Assembly (NCBI GenBank): GCA_028684815.1
Contig: JAQUFE010000007.1
Span: forward strand, 1-64,000
Length of the DNA stretch: 64,000 bases
Direction: 5' to 3'
DNA from: Sulfurimonas sp.
GTDB lineage: Bacteria; Campylobacterota; Campylobacteria; Campylobacterales; Sulfurimonadaceae
This document shows positions 16,699 through 24,506 of this stretch, piece after piece; the first letter of the stretch is position 1; each line of letters begins with the position of its first letter. Made by a program: the position numbers and the translations under genes. A model generated the notes under the pieces. The model saw only the letters and a program-made list of their open reading frames with translations, ran no database searches and was not told where the DNA came from.

Positions 16699-17904
16699 CT
16701 AATGGTCTCTTAAGTATCCCTCAGCTCTTAACTTATCTTCAATCTCTTGTTGATGTTCTTGTCCTTTTGTCTCCATATGAACTGTAACATTTGCATCTCC
16801 ATAGTCGAGTGAAATCGAAGTTCTATCATAGGCTATATGGACAATATTTGCATTTAACTCTTTTAGTATCTCAGTAAAACGCATAAGTGAACCTGGTCTA
16901 TCTATAAGTGTGACTGTTAGCTTCATCTTTCTGCCAGACTTTAGAAGTCCTTTTTCGATGATTACGGACAAAAGTGTTACATCCATATTTCCGCCACTTA
17001 AAACTAAGGCTACTTTTTTACCTTTAAGATGCTCAAGTTTGTTATGAATAACAGCAGCCACAGCTGCAGCACCAGCGCCCTCAACTACAAGCTTTTGCTT
17101 CTCAAGCAAAACTAAGATGGCACTAGCAATCTCCGCATCGTCAACGCTTACAAACCTATCTACACTCTTTAGTGCATAACCAAGTGTCACAGAGGAAGTA
17201 TCTCTAACGGCTATACCGTCGGCTATAGTTCTAACACTAAGAGAATCGACAGGTTTTTTAAGCTCAAAAGAGTCTTTAAAAGCAGGTGCGCCTTTTGCAC
17301 TAACTCCAATAACTTCTATGTTTGGATTTATACTCTTTATGGCAGTAGCCATTCCAGCGATAAGTCCACCACCACCAACTGGGATAACTACTGCATCTAA
17401 ATCTTTACATGACTCTAAAATTTCAAGTGCAAGTGTGCCTTGTCCTGCCATAACCTCTTCATCCTCAAAAGGATGTACAAAGGTCAAAGAGTTTTTCTCT
17501 CCATACTCTTTTGCATAAGCGTAGGCTTCATCATAGTTAGAACCTGCCAAAATCACTTCTGCACCGTAGAGTCTTACGCCATCTATCTTTGTAAGCGGAG
17601 TAGAATCTGGCATAACAATAACTGCACGAATTCCAAATTTAGATGCACTAAGAGCAACGCCTTGAGCGTGGTTTCCAGCACTTGCGGCTATAACACCGCA
17701 ATTCTTTTGAGCCTCACTTAGAGATGCTATCTTGTTATAAGCACCTCGTATTTTAAAAGCACCAGTTATTTGAAGATTTTCTTTTTTTAAGTAAATCTCC
17801 ATAGATGATATTTTACTTAGATGCGGAGCGTATGAAAATGGAGTTTGCGAGATAACCTCTTTTATAGTCTCTCTTGCCTTATAAATTTTATCAATATTTA
17901 ACAA
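16699..17904 (-). CDS. ilvA: Threonine ammonia-lyase with C-terminal ACT domain
   Basis: IlvA deaminates threonine to 2-oxobutyrate, the entry to isoleucine. The 401-aa product has the PLP lysine at about residue 51 (TGAFKIRGAYNKI), the glycine-rich phosphate loop VGGGGLIAG, and a single C-terminal ACT-like domain (about 325-401, KLTVTLIDRPGSLMRFTEIL). This is the short form, which in some bacteria is catabolic and in others biosynthetic; with ilvB and ilvH nearby a biosynthetic role is likely. It lies between the CoA-binding gene (4 bp) and the WD40 gene (1 bp). Confidence 0.93.
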   Translation of the reverse strand: MLNIDKIYKARETIKEVISQTPFSYAPHLSKISSMEIYLKKENLQITGAFKIRGAYNKIASLSEAQKNCGVIAASAGNHAQGVALSASKFGIRAVIVMPDSTPLTKIDGVRLYGAEVILAGSNYDEAYAYAKEYGEKNSLTFVHPFEDEEVMAGQGTLALEILESCKDLDAVVIPVGGGGLIAGMATAIKSINPNIEVIGVSAKGAPAFKDSFELKKPVDSLSVRTIADGIAVRDTSSVTLGYALKSVDRFVSVDDAEIASAILVLLEKQKLVVEGAGAAAVAAVIHNKLEHLKGKKVALVLSGGNMDVTLLSVIIEKGLLKSGRKMKLTVTLIDRPGSLMRFTEILKELNANIVHIAYDRTSISLDYGDANVTVHMETKGQEHQQEIEDKLRAEGYLRDH

Positions 17905-17908
17905 CTAA

Positions 17909-18340
17909 CTAACCCCTCAACGCTTTATGTTCTATCATTGTGCATAAGTTTTGCACAACTCTCATCCCTGCATCTTTAGCTCTTTGTGCAGCTTCATTAT
18001 TTACAATACCAATCTGCGACCAAAAGACCTTAATATCGCCTCTTTCTATACACGCATCAGCTACATCATCTAGTACTTTTGGTTTCCTAAAAATATCTAC
18101 CATATCTACTTCAAATGGTATCTCTTTTAGTGATCTATATACTTTTTCACCTAAGATAGTCTCTTCTTTTGGATAAACAGGTACTATCTTAAAACCACTC
18201 TTTTGAAGATAAGCAGCAACTCTATGACTAGCCTTACTCTCATCTGGAGATAGACCTATAACGGCGATAGTTTTAATCTCTTTAAAAATCTCTTCTATCT
18301 CTTTTTTGTTTGAATTTACCGAGGGGAACTCACACTCCAT
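17909..18340 (-). CDS. CoA-binding domain protein (YccU family)
   Basis: The 143-aa product is a single Rossmann-like CoA_binding_2 domain: IAVIGLSPDESKASHRVAAYL, then VPVYP, VDMVDIFRKP, and the end VVQNLCTMIEH. Family members bind CoA in vitro, but their role is unclear. The ATG at 18340 is chosen because GGAG lies 6 bp upstream. A longer frame reaches 18448, but its extra N-terminus is a translation of the repeat element at 18362-18486 and should not be used. It is the first gene of a run with ilvA and the WD40 protein. Confidence 0.85.
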   Translation of the reverse strand: MECEFPSVNSNKKEIEEIFKEIKTIAVIGLSPDESKASHRVAAYLQKSGFKIVPVYPKEETILGEKVYRSLKEIPFEVDMVDIFRKPKVLDDVADACIERGDIKVFWSQIGIVNNEAAQRAKDAGMRVVQNLCTMIEHKALRG

Positions 18341-18361
18341 CATAATCTCCTTGTAATATAG

Positions 18362-18486
18362 TTTTAATTGAGTGTTCTGAACAATTATTAAATTAGATCC
18401 TGAATCAAGTTCAGGATGACACATATCCCGTGATTTAGTACTTAACACGGAATCTAGTTTACAAATTAATCAGAGGGTTCAATTTT
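18362..18486 (-). repeat. MITE-like element, copy 1
   Basis: The ends form an imperfect inverted repeat (AATTGAGTGTTCTGA at the left; the right end reads AATTGAACCCTCTGA on the other strand). Inside lies the palindrome ATCCTGAA/TCAAG/TTCAGGAT and a decayed second one. The whole element matches, in reverse, 49051-49201. It carries no gene. It lies between the -10 box at 18494 and the CoA-binding gene, so it would be transcribed in that leader. Confidence 0.8.
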
Positions 18487-18493
18487 AGATGCG

Positions 18494-18499
18494 ATTATA
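18494..18499 (-). promoter_or_regulatory. Possible -10 box for the CoA-binding gene, ilvA and WD40 gene
   Basis: TATAAT on the minus strand just outside the MITE-like element. If used, it gives a leader of about 145 nt that contains the element. Confidence 0.45.
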
Positions 18500-18589
18500 T
18501 CGAAATTTAGCTATATTTTTTTACGCTATATAAAAACAGCCCCTAGCATCTACTGCGTAAGTGCAAAAAATTCCTTTGTAAAAAGATGT

Positions 18590-18721
18590 TTAGCTAGGAA
18601 GTGATGCTTTTAGGAATGCTAACCAATGGCGTTCTCCACGATAAGCTTCGTACTGTGCTACTTTAAAATCAAAATAGAATTTGTAAGCCTTATCTACGAG
18701 GTTGAAATCTCGTTTGCATAA
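18590..18721 (-). pseudogene. 43-codon gene remnant directly behind the transporter gene, in frame with it
   Basis: After the TAG stop of the transporter (18722-18724) the same frame stays open for 43 codons, contains NLVDKAYKFYFDFK and YEAYRGERHWLAFLKASLPS, and ends in TAA. It has no start codon. Parts recur, rearranged, at 9097-9171, so it is a repeated fragment of a lost gene rather than a natural tail of the transporter. I do not recognise the parent protein. Confidence 0.5.
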
Positions 18722-20158
18722 CTAGGTTGAGAAGAAAAGCACAACTCCTAAGATAAATATGAGTGCAAGTGAGAGATACTCTAAAATAAGCTGGATTTTT
18801 GTATGTTTTTGTGAGGTTTTTTTACGCACACTTACACTTATTATGGCTGAGAGAAAGATTATAGTGCTCATCCCCAAACTCATCACAAAAGCTGATAAAA
18901 ATCCTAGAAAATACATCCCCATAGAGAGTGAGAAGATAAAAATAGTTACAGTTCCAGGACAAGGAATGATTCCAGCTGAGACTATAAGCGCCATATCAGT
19001 AGAGTTTTTATCTACTTTGCACGAGCCACAACCACAACTTGATATATGAGGTGTTGTGCTAAAACTCATACTGTTTTTTCTAATTTTATACGCTCTTAGT
19101 TTTTTATATAGTAGATAGACAGCTATCGCAATAATCACAAAAGCGGAAACCTTTGTAGTTAGCATAATAGTGTTTTGCATAAACTGTACCAAAAAAGTCT
19201 CTATAAGAAAGTAGATAATTAAGGTTAGTAAAAAGGCTGAGAAAGTATGCACAACTCCAATGGCAAGAGAGATGAAAAAGGCTTTTGTGTAAGATCTATC
19301 ATTTGAGAGAAAGTAACTAGCTACTAGTGTTTTTCCATGCCCTGGGCCTACAGCATGAACAACTCCATATATATAAGCAAAAAGTAAAATAAGCAGATAT
19401 GTTAGAGGTTTTTTACTCTCATTTGCCTCTGTAAAAAGTGACTTTAGCTTCTCTATGGTTTGAAGAAGAAGGCTCTCTTGTGTTACTTGCTCACTTTGTT
19501 TTTCTGACTTTTCTGGCTCACTTTGTGTTTCTGGTTCATCTTCTATAACTACATCTTCTTTTAAAATAGTTCCAAATTCTATCGTCTCATCTTTTATCTC
19601 TTTAAAAGGTTCAAAACTAAATTGCACTGCTGCACTAAAGAGATAAAGATTTTCAAGAAAATACAAATCTTTTGCCTTAATCTCTACATCATCAACTATA
19701 AAACTAAAAAAAGCCTCATCATCTTCAAACAAAAAAGAGATAGTGTGTTTATCTTTTATCTCAATATCCACTAAGATATTAAACCCAAAAAGAAGCCTTT
19801 TATCTACTACTTTTATAGTAAAATCATCATAAGTAGCATCTATGATATTTTCATGTTCACTATCTCCATACTTTATGAGTGTGAGCATCTTTTTAGGTAA
19901 AAGATAGTTAAGTTTTATCTCTAAAACTTTGTCAAGCTCTTCTTTATCTAGAGTGAGATTTTTATTTTTATCGTAGTTATGAGTTAGCTCAGAGGTATAA
20001 GCATCTGAGAAGTGCCACAGCACCTCTATTTTTTTTAGTTTATTGTTTTGTATAGGAAGTTTTAGTTTAACATCCGCAGTAGGAATCATAAACGAACATG
20101 TAGCACAAGAGTACAAAAGAGCCTGTGTTAGAAGGATATAAAAGAGTATTTTTTTCAT
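18722..20158 (-). CDS. NicO/RcnA-type nickel/cobalt transporter with N-terminal DUF1007 domain
   Basis: The 478-aa product is a probable inner-membrane divalent metal transporter. A signal-like N-terminus (MKKILFYILLTQALLYS) leads to a periplasmic DUF1007 domain (about 25-200). A low-complexity Glu/Gln/Ser linker follows (about 205-240). The NicO membrane domain begins around 255 with the signature HAVGPGHGKTLVASYFLS and VHTFSAFLL. A loop around residues 375-385 carries SSCGCGSCK, a likely metal site. Nickel, cobalt or zinc are possible substrates; direction is not clear from the sequence. It follows the methyltransferase gene by 18 bp. Confidence 0.85.
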   Translation of the reverse strand: MKKILFYILLTQALLYSCATCSFMIPTADVKLKLPIQNNKLKKIEVLWHFSDAYTSELTHNYDKNKNLTLDKEELDKVLEIKLNYLLPKKMLTLIKYGDSEHENIIDATYDDFTIKVVDKRLLFGFNILVDIEIKDKHTISFLFEDDEAFFSFIVDDVEIKAKDLYFLENLYLFSAAVQFSFEPFKEIKDETIEFGTILKEDVVIEDEPETQSEPEKSEKQSEQVTQESLLLQTIEKLKSLFTEANESKKPLTYLLILLFAYIYGVVHAVGPGHGKTLVASYFLSNDRSYTKAFFISLAIGVVHTFSAFLLTLIIYFLIETFLVQFMQNTIMLTTKVSAFVIIAIAVYLLYKKLRAYKIRKNSMSFSTTPHISSCGCGSCKVDKNSTDMALIVSAGIIPCPGTVTIFIFSLSMGMYFLGFLSAFVMSLGMSTIIFLSAIISVSVRKKTSQKHTKIQLILEYLSLALIFILGVVLFFST

Positions 20159-20176
20159 TTGGCAATTGTATCCATA

Positions 20177-20806
20177 TTAAACTATAGCAGTAAGTAAAAA
20201 AACGCCATACTCTTTATGTGGTTTTTTTATAGTGTTTACTTGTGAGATTTCTATATCTTTAAATCCACTTCTAGATGCGATACTTCGTAGTTCTTCTGTA
20301 TCAAAACCATAATGAAAAACTCCTGTGTTATCGGAGTGAAAACTACCATCTTCAAGTTCTAAGTCAGCTATAGCGATAAAACCATCTTCTTCTATGTTTG
20401 AATAGATTGTAGAGAAAAAGAGAGGCAAATCCTCTATGTGATGCAGGGTCATAGAGCTTATAAGTCCATCAAAGCTCCTTTGTAGAGGTGTTTTTATGAT
20501 GTCTTGATGGAGTGGCTCGATGCTAAGCTCAGGAGTGTTTTTTGCACGAAGCTCTTCTAACATACTAAGTGAAGTATCAACACCATAAACTTTTTTTACA
20601 TGCTGTGCTATCTCAAAACCCAAAAGTCCAGTTCCAGCCCCAAAGTCTAAAAGTTCCATCTCAGAGTGCAAGGCAAACCTCTCTAAAATCGCCCCACCAA
20701 TAGTTTTTGTGTTGGTGTTACTCCTCTTATCCCAGTCCTTTGCTCTATCTTTAAAGTTGTCATGTAACATATCTATACCTACTGAGTTTGAAATTTTAAA
20801 TGACAT
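20177..20806 (-). CDS. Class I SAM-dependent methyltransferase
   Basis: The 209-aa product has the SAM-binding motif I LLDFGAGTGLLGFEIA (about residues 54-69), an acidic residue after motif II (VYGVDTSLSMLEEL), and the post-motif LISSMTLHHIED. The substrate is unknown. It is the first gene of a pair with the metal transporter. The 138-bp gap upstream is shared with the divergent thioredoxin gene. Confidence 0.85.
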   Translation of the reverse strand: MSFKISNSVGIDMLHDNFKDRAKDWDKRSNTNTKTIGGAILERFALHSEMELLDFGAGTGLLGFEIAQHVKKVYGVDTSLSMLEELRAKNTPELSIEPLHQDIIKTPLQRSFDGLISSMTLHHIEDLPLFFSTIYSNIEEDGFIAIADLELEDGSFHSDNTGVFHYGFDTEELRSIASRSGFKDIEISQVNTIKKPHKEYGVFLLTAIV

Positions 20807-20897
20807 ACTACCCTTTAAAAGTAAAACAACTAAATAGTTCTAAGAACAATGACGACTACAAGCTTCTAAGTTTCAGCAATATCTTTAAAAGTGGTGG

Positions 20898-20903
20898 TAT
20901 AAT
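20898..20903 (+). promoter_or_regulatory. -10 box of the thioredoxin-like gene
   Basis: TATAAT about 40 bp upstream of the start at 20945, in the gap between divergent genes. Confidence 0.6.
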
Positions 20904-20944
20904 TTTTTGATATATATAAAACAGAACTATCTTTAAGGAAAAAC

Positions 20945-21343
20945 ATGAAATATATAGCTATAACTCTACTTCTAATCTCCTCACTTTGGAGTGTTGAGCT
21001 TGGTTGGTCAGATGATTATGAAACATCTCTAACAGTCGCACAAAAAGAGAACAAAAATCTCTATGTACTCATAACTTCATCAACTTGTGGTTGGTGTAAA
21101 AAGTTTAAAAACACAACTCTACAAGATGAAGAAGTGCTAAAGATGCTAAATGAAAAATATATTCTAGTCAATATAGACAGAGATATAGATGATTTTCCAT
21201 CATGGATGAATACAAAAAGTGTCCCAAGACACTACTTTGTAACTGCAAAAGGTGAAGAGATATTTACCTTTATGGGTTATTGGGACTCATTAGATTTTAA
21301 GTCATTTTTAGGTGATGTTGAGAAGAAAATTAAGCTTCGTTAA
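20945..21343 (+). CDS. Periplasmic thioredoxin-like protein (CGWC active site)
   Basis: The 132-aa product has a signal peptide (MKYIAITLLLISSLWSVELG) and one thioredoxin fold. The active site is ITSSTCGWCKKF, and the cis-Pro loop is SVPRHYFV. This type (thioredoxin_7, SoxW/DUF255-like) keeps periplasmic thiols reduced or repairs thiol enzymes. A single gene with AAGGA 6 bp before the ATG; convergent with the DUF2400 gene. Confidence 0.88.
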   Translation: MKYIAITLLLISSLWSVELGWSDDYETSLTVAQKENKNLYVLITSSTCGWCKKFKNTTLQDEEVLKMLNEKYILVNIDRDIDDFPSWMNTKSVPRHYFVTAKGEEIFTFMGYWDSLDFKSFLGDVEKKIKLR

Positions 21344-21369
21344 GCTTATATCAAATTAGTTTAAACTAA
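21331..21369. terminator. Palindromes between convergent genes
   Basis: TAAGCTT/CGTT/AAGCTTA (21331-21348) overlaps the stop of the thioredoxin gene. A 14-bp palindrome, TTAGTTTAAACTAA (21356-21369), overlaps the stop of the DUF2400 gene. Either could stop transcription, but T runs are short. Confidence 0.4.
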
Positions 21370-22125
21370 CTTTTCTTGCCCAATGCGGTACAAAGCAAAG
21401 TCATACTTTAGCGGGTCATTTTCATCAAAACTCTTTAGCATCTCTGTAAGCTCAATGGCAGCTTGCAAGTCATAGCTTTTTCTGTGGAGTAGTCCTAGTT
21501 TTTTTGAGACATTAAAGGTGTGAGTATCTAGTGGCATTATGAGGTCTGACTTGTTTACACCACTCCAAAGTCCCATATCTATCTTATCCTCTCTTACCAT
21601 CCATCTAAGAAACATCATCCATCTCTTTAGCGCCCCTGCTCCCTTGGTTTTTGTGGTAACTTTTGAGATTAAAAATCTATAGCCTTGAGAGTTATGTGGA
21701 AAAAGTGAGTTTATTGTCTCTATAAGAGCGTTGATGCCGTGGATAACACTTCTCTCTTTTATGTAAGCAACTCTAAATATCTCTTCTAAAGAACTTACTT
21801 CATTTAATCTCTTTAGAGCGATAAAAAGAGCTATCACATCTTCACTCTTTTGAAATCTATAGTAGTGATTTTTCAAAGCATCTCTTATCTCTTCATCACT
21901 CTTTTTTAAAAGAGAGAAGTCTAGTGAGTCTAGGAACTTAACTATCTGTTTGACTCCTCCATAAGCGAACAAGGCACAGATTAAAGAGATATTTGCATCT
22001 TTGTATCGTTTTGCCACTAAGATGGGATCTAGCCTCTCTTGCGAGACTTCATCTGCATCATCTCTTTTTTTTGCTTCTGCTTCTAAGCGTTCTTTAATGT
22101 AGATGATAGAGTTTTTTTCTTTCAC
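21361..22125 (-). CDS. DUF2400 / TIGR02757 family protein
   Basis: The 254-aa product matches the TIGR02757 family by its motifs (DPILVAKRYKD, FLISKVTTKTKGAGALKRWM, IMPLDTHTFNVSKKLGLL, and the end DFALYRIGQEK). The helical LDTHTFNVS segment recalls the helix-hairpin-helix DNA glycosylase fold, but no function is established to my knowledge. It overlaps the rpoN end by 32 bp, so the two are translationally coupled. Confidence 0.85.
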   Translation of the reverse strand: MKEKNSIIYIKERLEAEAKKRDDADEVSQERLDPILVAKRYKDANISLICALFAYGGVKQIVKFLDSLDFSLLKKSDEEIRDALKNHYYRFQKSEDVIALFIALKRLNEVSSLEEIFRVAYIKERSVIHGINALIETINSLFPHNSQGYRFLISKVTTKTKGAGALKRWMMFLRWMVREDKIDMGLWSGVNKSDLIMPLDTHTFNVSKKLGLLHRKSYDLQAAIELTEMLKSFDENDPLKYDFALYRIGQEKLV

Positions 22126-23362
22126 TTGAACCTGCTATATTTAGTTGTTTTCTATACTTTGCGATGGTGCGTCTAACCATTGTAACTTTAAATTTATCTT
22201 GGATAAGGTCAAGAAGTTTCATATCACTAAGAGGTTTTTCACGGCTCTCTTGTTTGATAAGTCCTATCAAAAACTCTTTTATTGCCGCGTTTGAGACATC
22301 TTCATCTATGGCAGTTGTAAAAAACTCTTTCATAGCAAAAAGACCTCTATCACAGGCTATATATTTGTTTGCGATGGCTCTTGAGATGGTAGAGGGATTG
22401 TGCCCAAACTCATCTGCAAGGGTCTTTAGAGTAAGCGGCATAATCTGACCGCCTGTAAAAAACTCATACTGATACTCAACTATCATAAGTCCGACTTTAT
22501 AAAGTGTAGCTCGCCTCATATCAAGAGCATCCACCAAACTCTTTGCCTCTTTTATCTTTTGAGTGATAAACTCATGTTTTACTGCATAGTTGGTGTCTAT
22601 TTTAATGATGGGATAGTACTCATCATTTAGTTTTATCTCTATTTCATCTTCATCATTAAAGTAAATCATAAGGTCTGGCACAACATGGGCAGAATCTTCT
22701 TGGTACTCTATGGCTGGAGGGTTTTTAAAGCTAGAGAGCACTCTCATAACCTCGCTAAACTGCTCTTGTGATGAGTACTCATGTATATCTTCAAGCGAGT
22801 TTATAACCTCTACACAAAGAGGATAAGCCTCATCGCTTATATCTGAGTTATCTAGTTGAAACAAAAATGATTCAGCAAGATTTTTGGCTGCAATACCCAC
22901 AGGCTCTATAAAAGCAAATCTAAGACGGACTCTCTCAAACTCATCTTCACTCAGACTATTTTCATCACAAAACTTAGTTGTATCTCCCTCATAATAGCCA
23001 TCTTCATCTAAGTTCTCAACTACAAATAAGGCTATCTTTTGTGAGATTGGAGTTGGAAAGAGTGGTTTTCCTATCTGCTCATCTAAAATTTCATAAAGAG
23101 ATCTGTGTTGAATAGTAAGAGCTTCTATCTGCTCGGTTCTTGAGTTACTTACATGTCCGCTTAGAATTTTTTTAGGAATCTTTTTAGCAAACTCTTCTTC
23201 ATATCCAGATTTTACCTCTACAACAGGGTTACCCTCAACAAAAGGAGCCATTGCATCACCTAAATCTCCAAGGCTAGAGTGCAAGATAGGAAGCCAATTT
23301 CTCAAAGTATTTGAGAGCTTATGCTTTGTTTGGACGCTGGTGTTTTGCCTAAGTGATGCCAT
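22094..23362 (-). CDS. rpoN: RNA polymerase sigma-54 factor
   Basis: Sigma-54 directs transcription from -24/-12 promoters with enhancer-binding proteins; in this phylum it runs the middle flagellar genes. The 422-aa product has a Gln-poor region I of reduced size, the core-binding domain (about 70-240), an HTH (LKTLADEFGHNPSTISRAIANK), and the RpoN box at the end (VRRTIAKYRKQLNI). It is shorter than E. coli RpoN (477 aa), mainly in region II. It follows lptB by 15 bp. Confidence 0.95.
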   Translation of the reverse strand: MASLRQNTSVQTKHKLSNTLRNWLPILHSSLGDLGDAMAPFVEGNPVVEVKSGYEEEFAKKIPKKILSGHVSNSRTEQIEALTIQHRSLYEILDEQIGKPLFPTPISQKIALFVVENLDEDGYYEGDTTKFCDENSLSEDEFERVRLRFAFIEPVGIAAKNLAESFLFQLDNSDISDEAYPLCVEVINSLEDIHEYSSQEQFSEVMRVLSSFKNPPAIEYQEDSAHVVPDLMIYFNDEDEIEIKLNDEYYPIIKIDTNYAVKHEFITQKIKEAKSLVDALDMRRATLYKVGLMIVEYQYEFFTGGQIMPLTLKTLADEFGHNPSTISRAIANKYIACDRGLFAMKEFFTTAIDEDVSNAAIKEFLIGLIKQESREKPLSDMKLLDLIQDKFKVTMVRRTIAKYRKQLNIAGSSERKKLYHLH

Positions 23363-23377
23363 GATACTTTAAGCTAT

Positions 23378-24100
23378 TTAGAGCTTAAACTCCTCGCCAA
23401 GATAGTGTTTTCTAACATCTGCATTTTGTCCTATCTCTTCACTTGTTCCAGCTGCAAGAAGTGAGCCTGCTTTTATCACGTAGGCACGATCACAAACGGC
23501 AAGAGTCTCACGAACATTATGGTCAGTTATCAAAACACCAATATCGTAAGAGACAAGTTGATGGATAACATTTTGAATATCTAAAACAGCTATGGGGTCA
23601 ACTCCTGCAAATGGTTCATCAAGAAGCAAAAACTTAGGACGATTTACCAAAGCACGAGCTATCTCAACGCGGCGTCTCTCCCCACCACTAAGACTAATCC
23701 CTTTTCGGTTACGAATCGGCTCAATATTAAACATATCCAAAAGCTCTAAGATTCTAGCCTCTTGAGACTCTTTGTCTTTATAACCAACTTGAGCTGCTAC
23801 CATCAAGTTATCTTCAACGCTCAAATCTTTAAAGATAGAAGCCTCCTGAGGAAGATAACCAATGCCTTTCATCGCTCTCTCATGCAGAGGCATATTTGAA
23901 ATATTTTCTCCGTCAAAAAAAACCTCTCCACCACTAGCTTCTACAAGTCCACATATCATATAAAAAGTAGTAGTTTTTCCAGCTCCATTTGGTCCCAAAA
24001 GTCCTACAACTTCTCCACTACTAACTTCAAGGCTCATCCCTTTTACTATCTCTAAATCTTTTATCTTTTTCTTTAAGTCAACTGCTCTAAGCGTGTGCAT
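23378..24100 (-). CDS. lptB: LPS export ABC transporter ATP-binding protein
   Basis: LptB powers extraction of lipopolysaccharide from the inner membrane with LptF and LptG. The 240-aa product has Walker A GPNGAGKTT, the signature ISLSGGERRRVEIARAL, Walker B FLLLDEPFAGVD, and the switch His in ITDHNVRETL. The LptB-specific stretch IGYLPQEASIFKDLSVEDNL is present. Overlap with tsaE by 14 bp. The order lptB-rpoN is shared with many Proteobacteria. Confidence 0.95.
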   Translation of the reverse strand: MHTLRAVDLKKKIKDLEIVKGMSLEVSSGEVVGLLGPNGAGKTTTFYMICGLVEASGGEVFFDGENISNMPLHERAMKGIGYLPQEASIFKDLSVEDNLMVAAQVGYKDKESQEARILELLDMFNIEPIRNRKGISLSGGERRRVEIARALVNRPKFLLLDEPFAGVDPIAVLDIQNVIHQLVSYDIGVLITDHNVRETLAVCDRAYVIKAGSLLAAGTSEEIGQNADVRKHYLGEEFKL

Positions 24101-24506
24101 AATCTACCTCATATTCTCTACTATTATCATCTATTTTTTTTATACTAATTGTCATATTTTTTATCTCTGCATTATCTAAAATCTCTTTGAGTTTTTCATC
24201 GCCCCACTCTACTAGATGCACTCCATCTCTTTCTAACTCTTCAAGCATTCCTAAAGAGATAAAATGATCTAGTCCATGGTTATAGATATCATAGTGAAAG
24301 ACTCTATCTCCATAAGATTGTTGAAGTGAAAAAGTGGGAGATGTAACATCATCATTTATTTTTTTTTGCTTTACAAACTCTTTTACAAAAGTGGTCTTCC
24401 CAGTCGCCAAGTCTCCTCTTAGGATTATAACTCCATTATCAAAATTTTCACAAATATCTTCTGCTAAAGTGGTGATTTGGTCTAATTTTAGTAGATATTT
24501 TCTCAT
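24087..24506 (-). CDS. tsaE: tRNA threonylcarbamoyladenosine biosynthesis ATPase TsaE
   Basis: TsaE is the ATPase that supports the TsaB-TsaD complex in making t6A37 on tRNAs that read ANN codons. The 139-aa product has the P-loop LRGDLATGKTTFVKEF, then SPTFSLQQSY, YDIYNHG, and HLVEWGD, all in family order. Its start overlaps the trpD stop (ATGA). Confidence 0.93.
   Translation of the reverse strand: MRKYLLKLDQITTLAEDICENFDNGVIILRGDLATGKTTFVKEFVKQKKINDDVTSPTFSLQQSYGDRVFHYDIYNHGLDHFISLGMLEELERDGVHLVEWGDEKLKEILDNAEIKNMTISIKKIDDNSREYEVDYAHA

Larger units (their letters stand above)
18341..18721. other. 380-bp gene-free stretch: MITE-like element, promoter, gene remnant
   Basis: From left to right it holds the ribosome binding site of the CoA-binding gene, the MITE-like repeat (18362-18486), a minus-strand -10 box (18494-18499), about 90 bp of AT-rich sequence, and a gene remnant read on the minus strand (18590-18721). 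I see no RNA gene in it. Confidence 0.8.

Noticed and set aside
18341-18448. N-terminal extension of the CoA-binding protein
   Set aside because: The extra 36 residues come from the MITE-like element; a GGAG site sits correctly before the ATG at 18340.
22094-23362. Sigma-54 target promoters near the flagellar genes in this window
   Set aside because: I found no convincing GG-N10-GC element in front of flgA or the CheX-like/fliN/fliO run; both have sigma-70-like -10 boxes instead.
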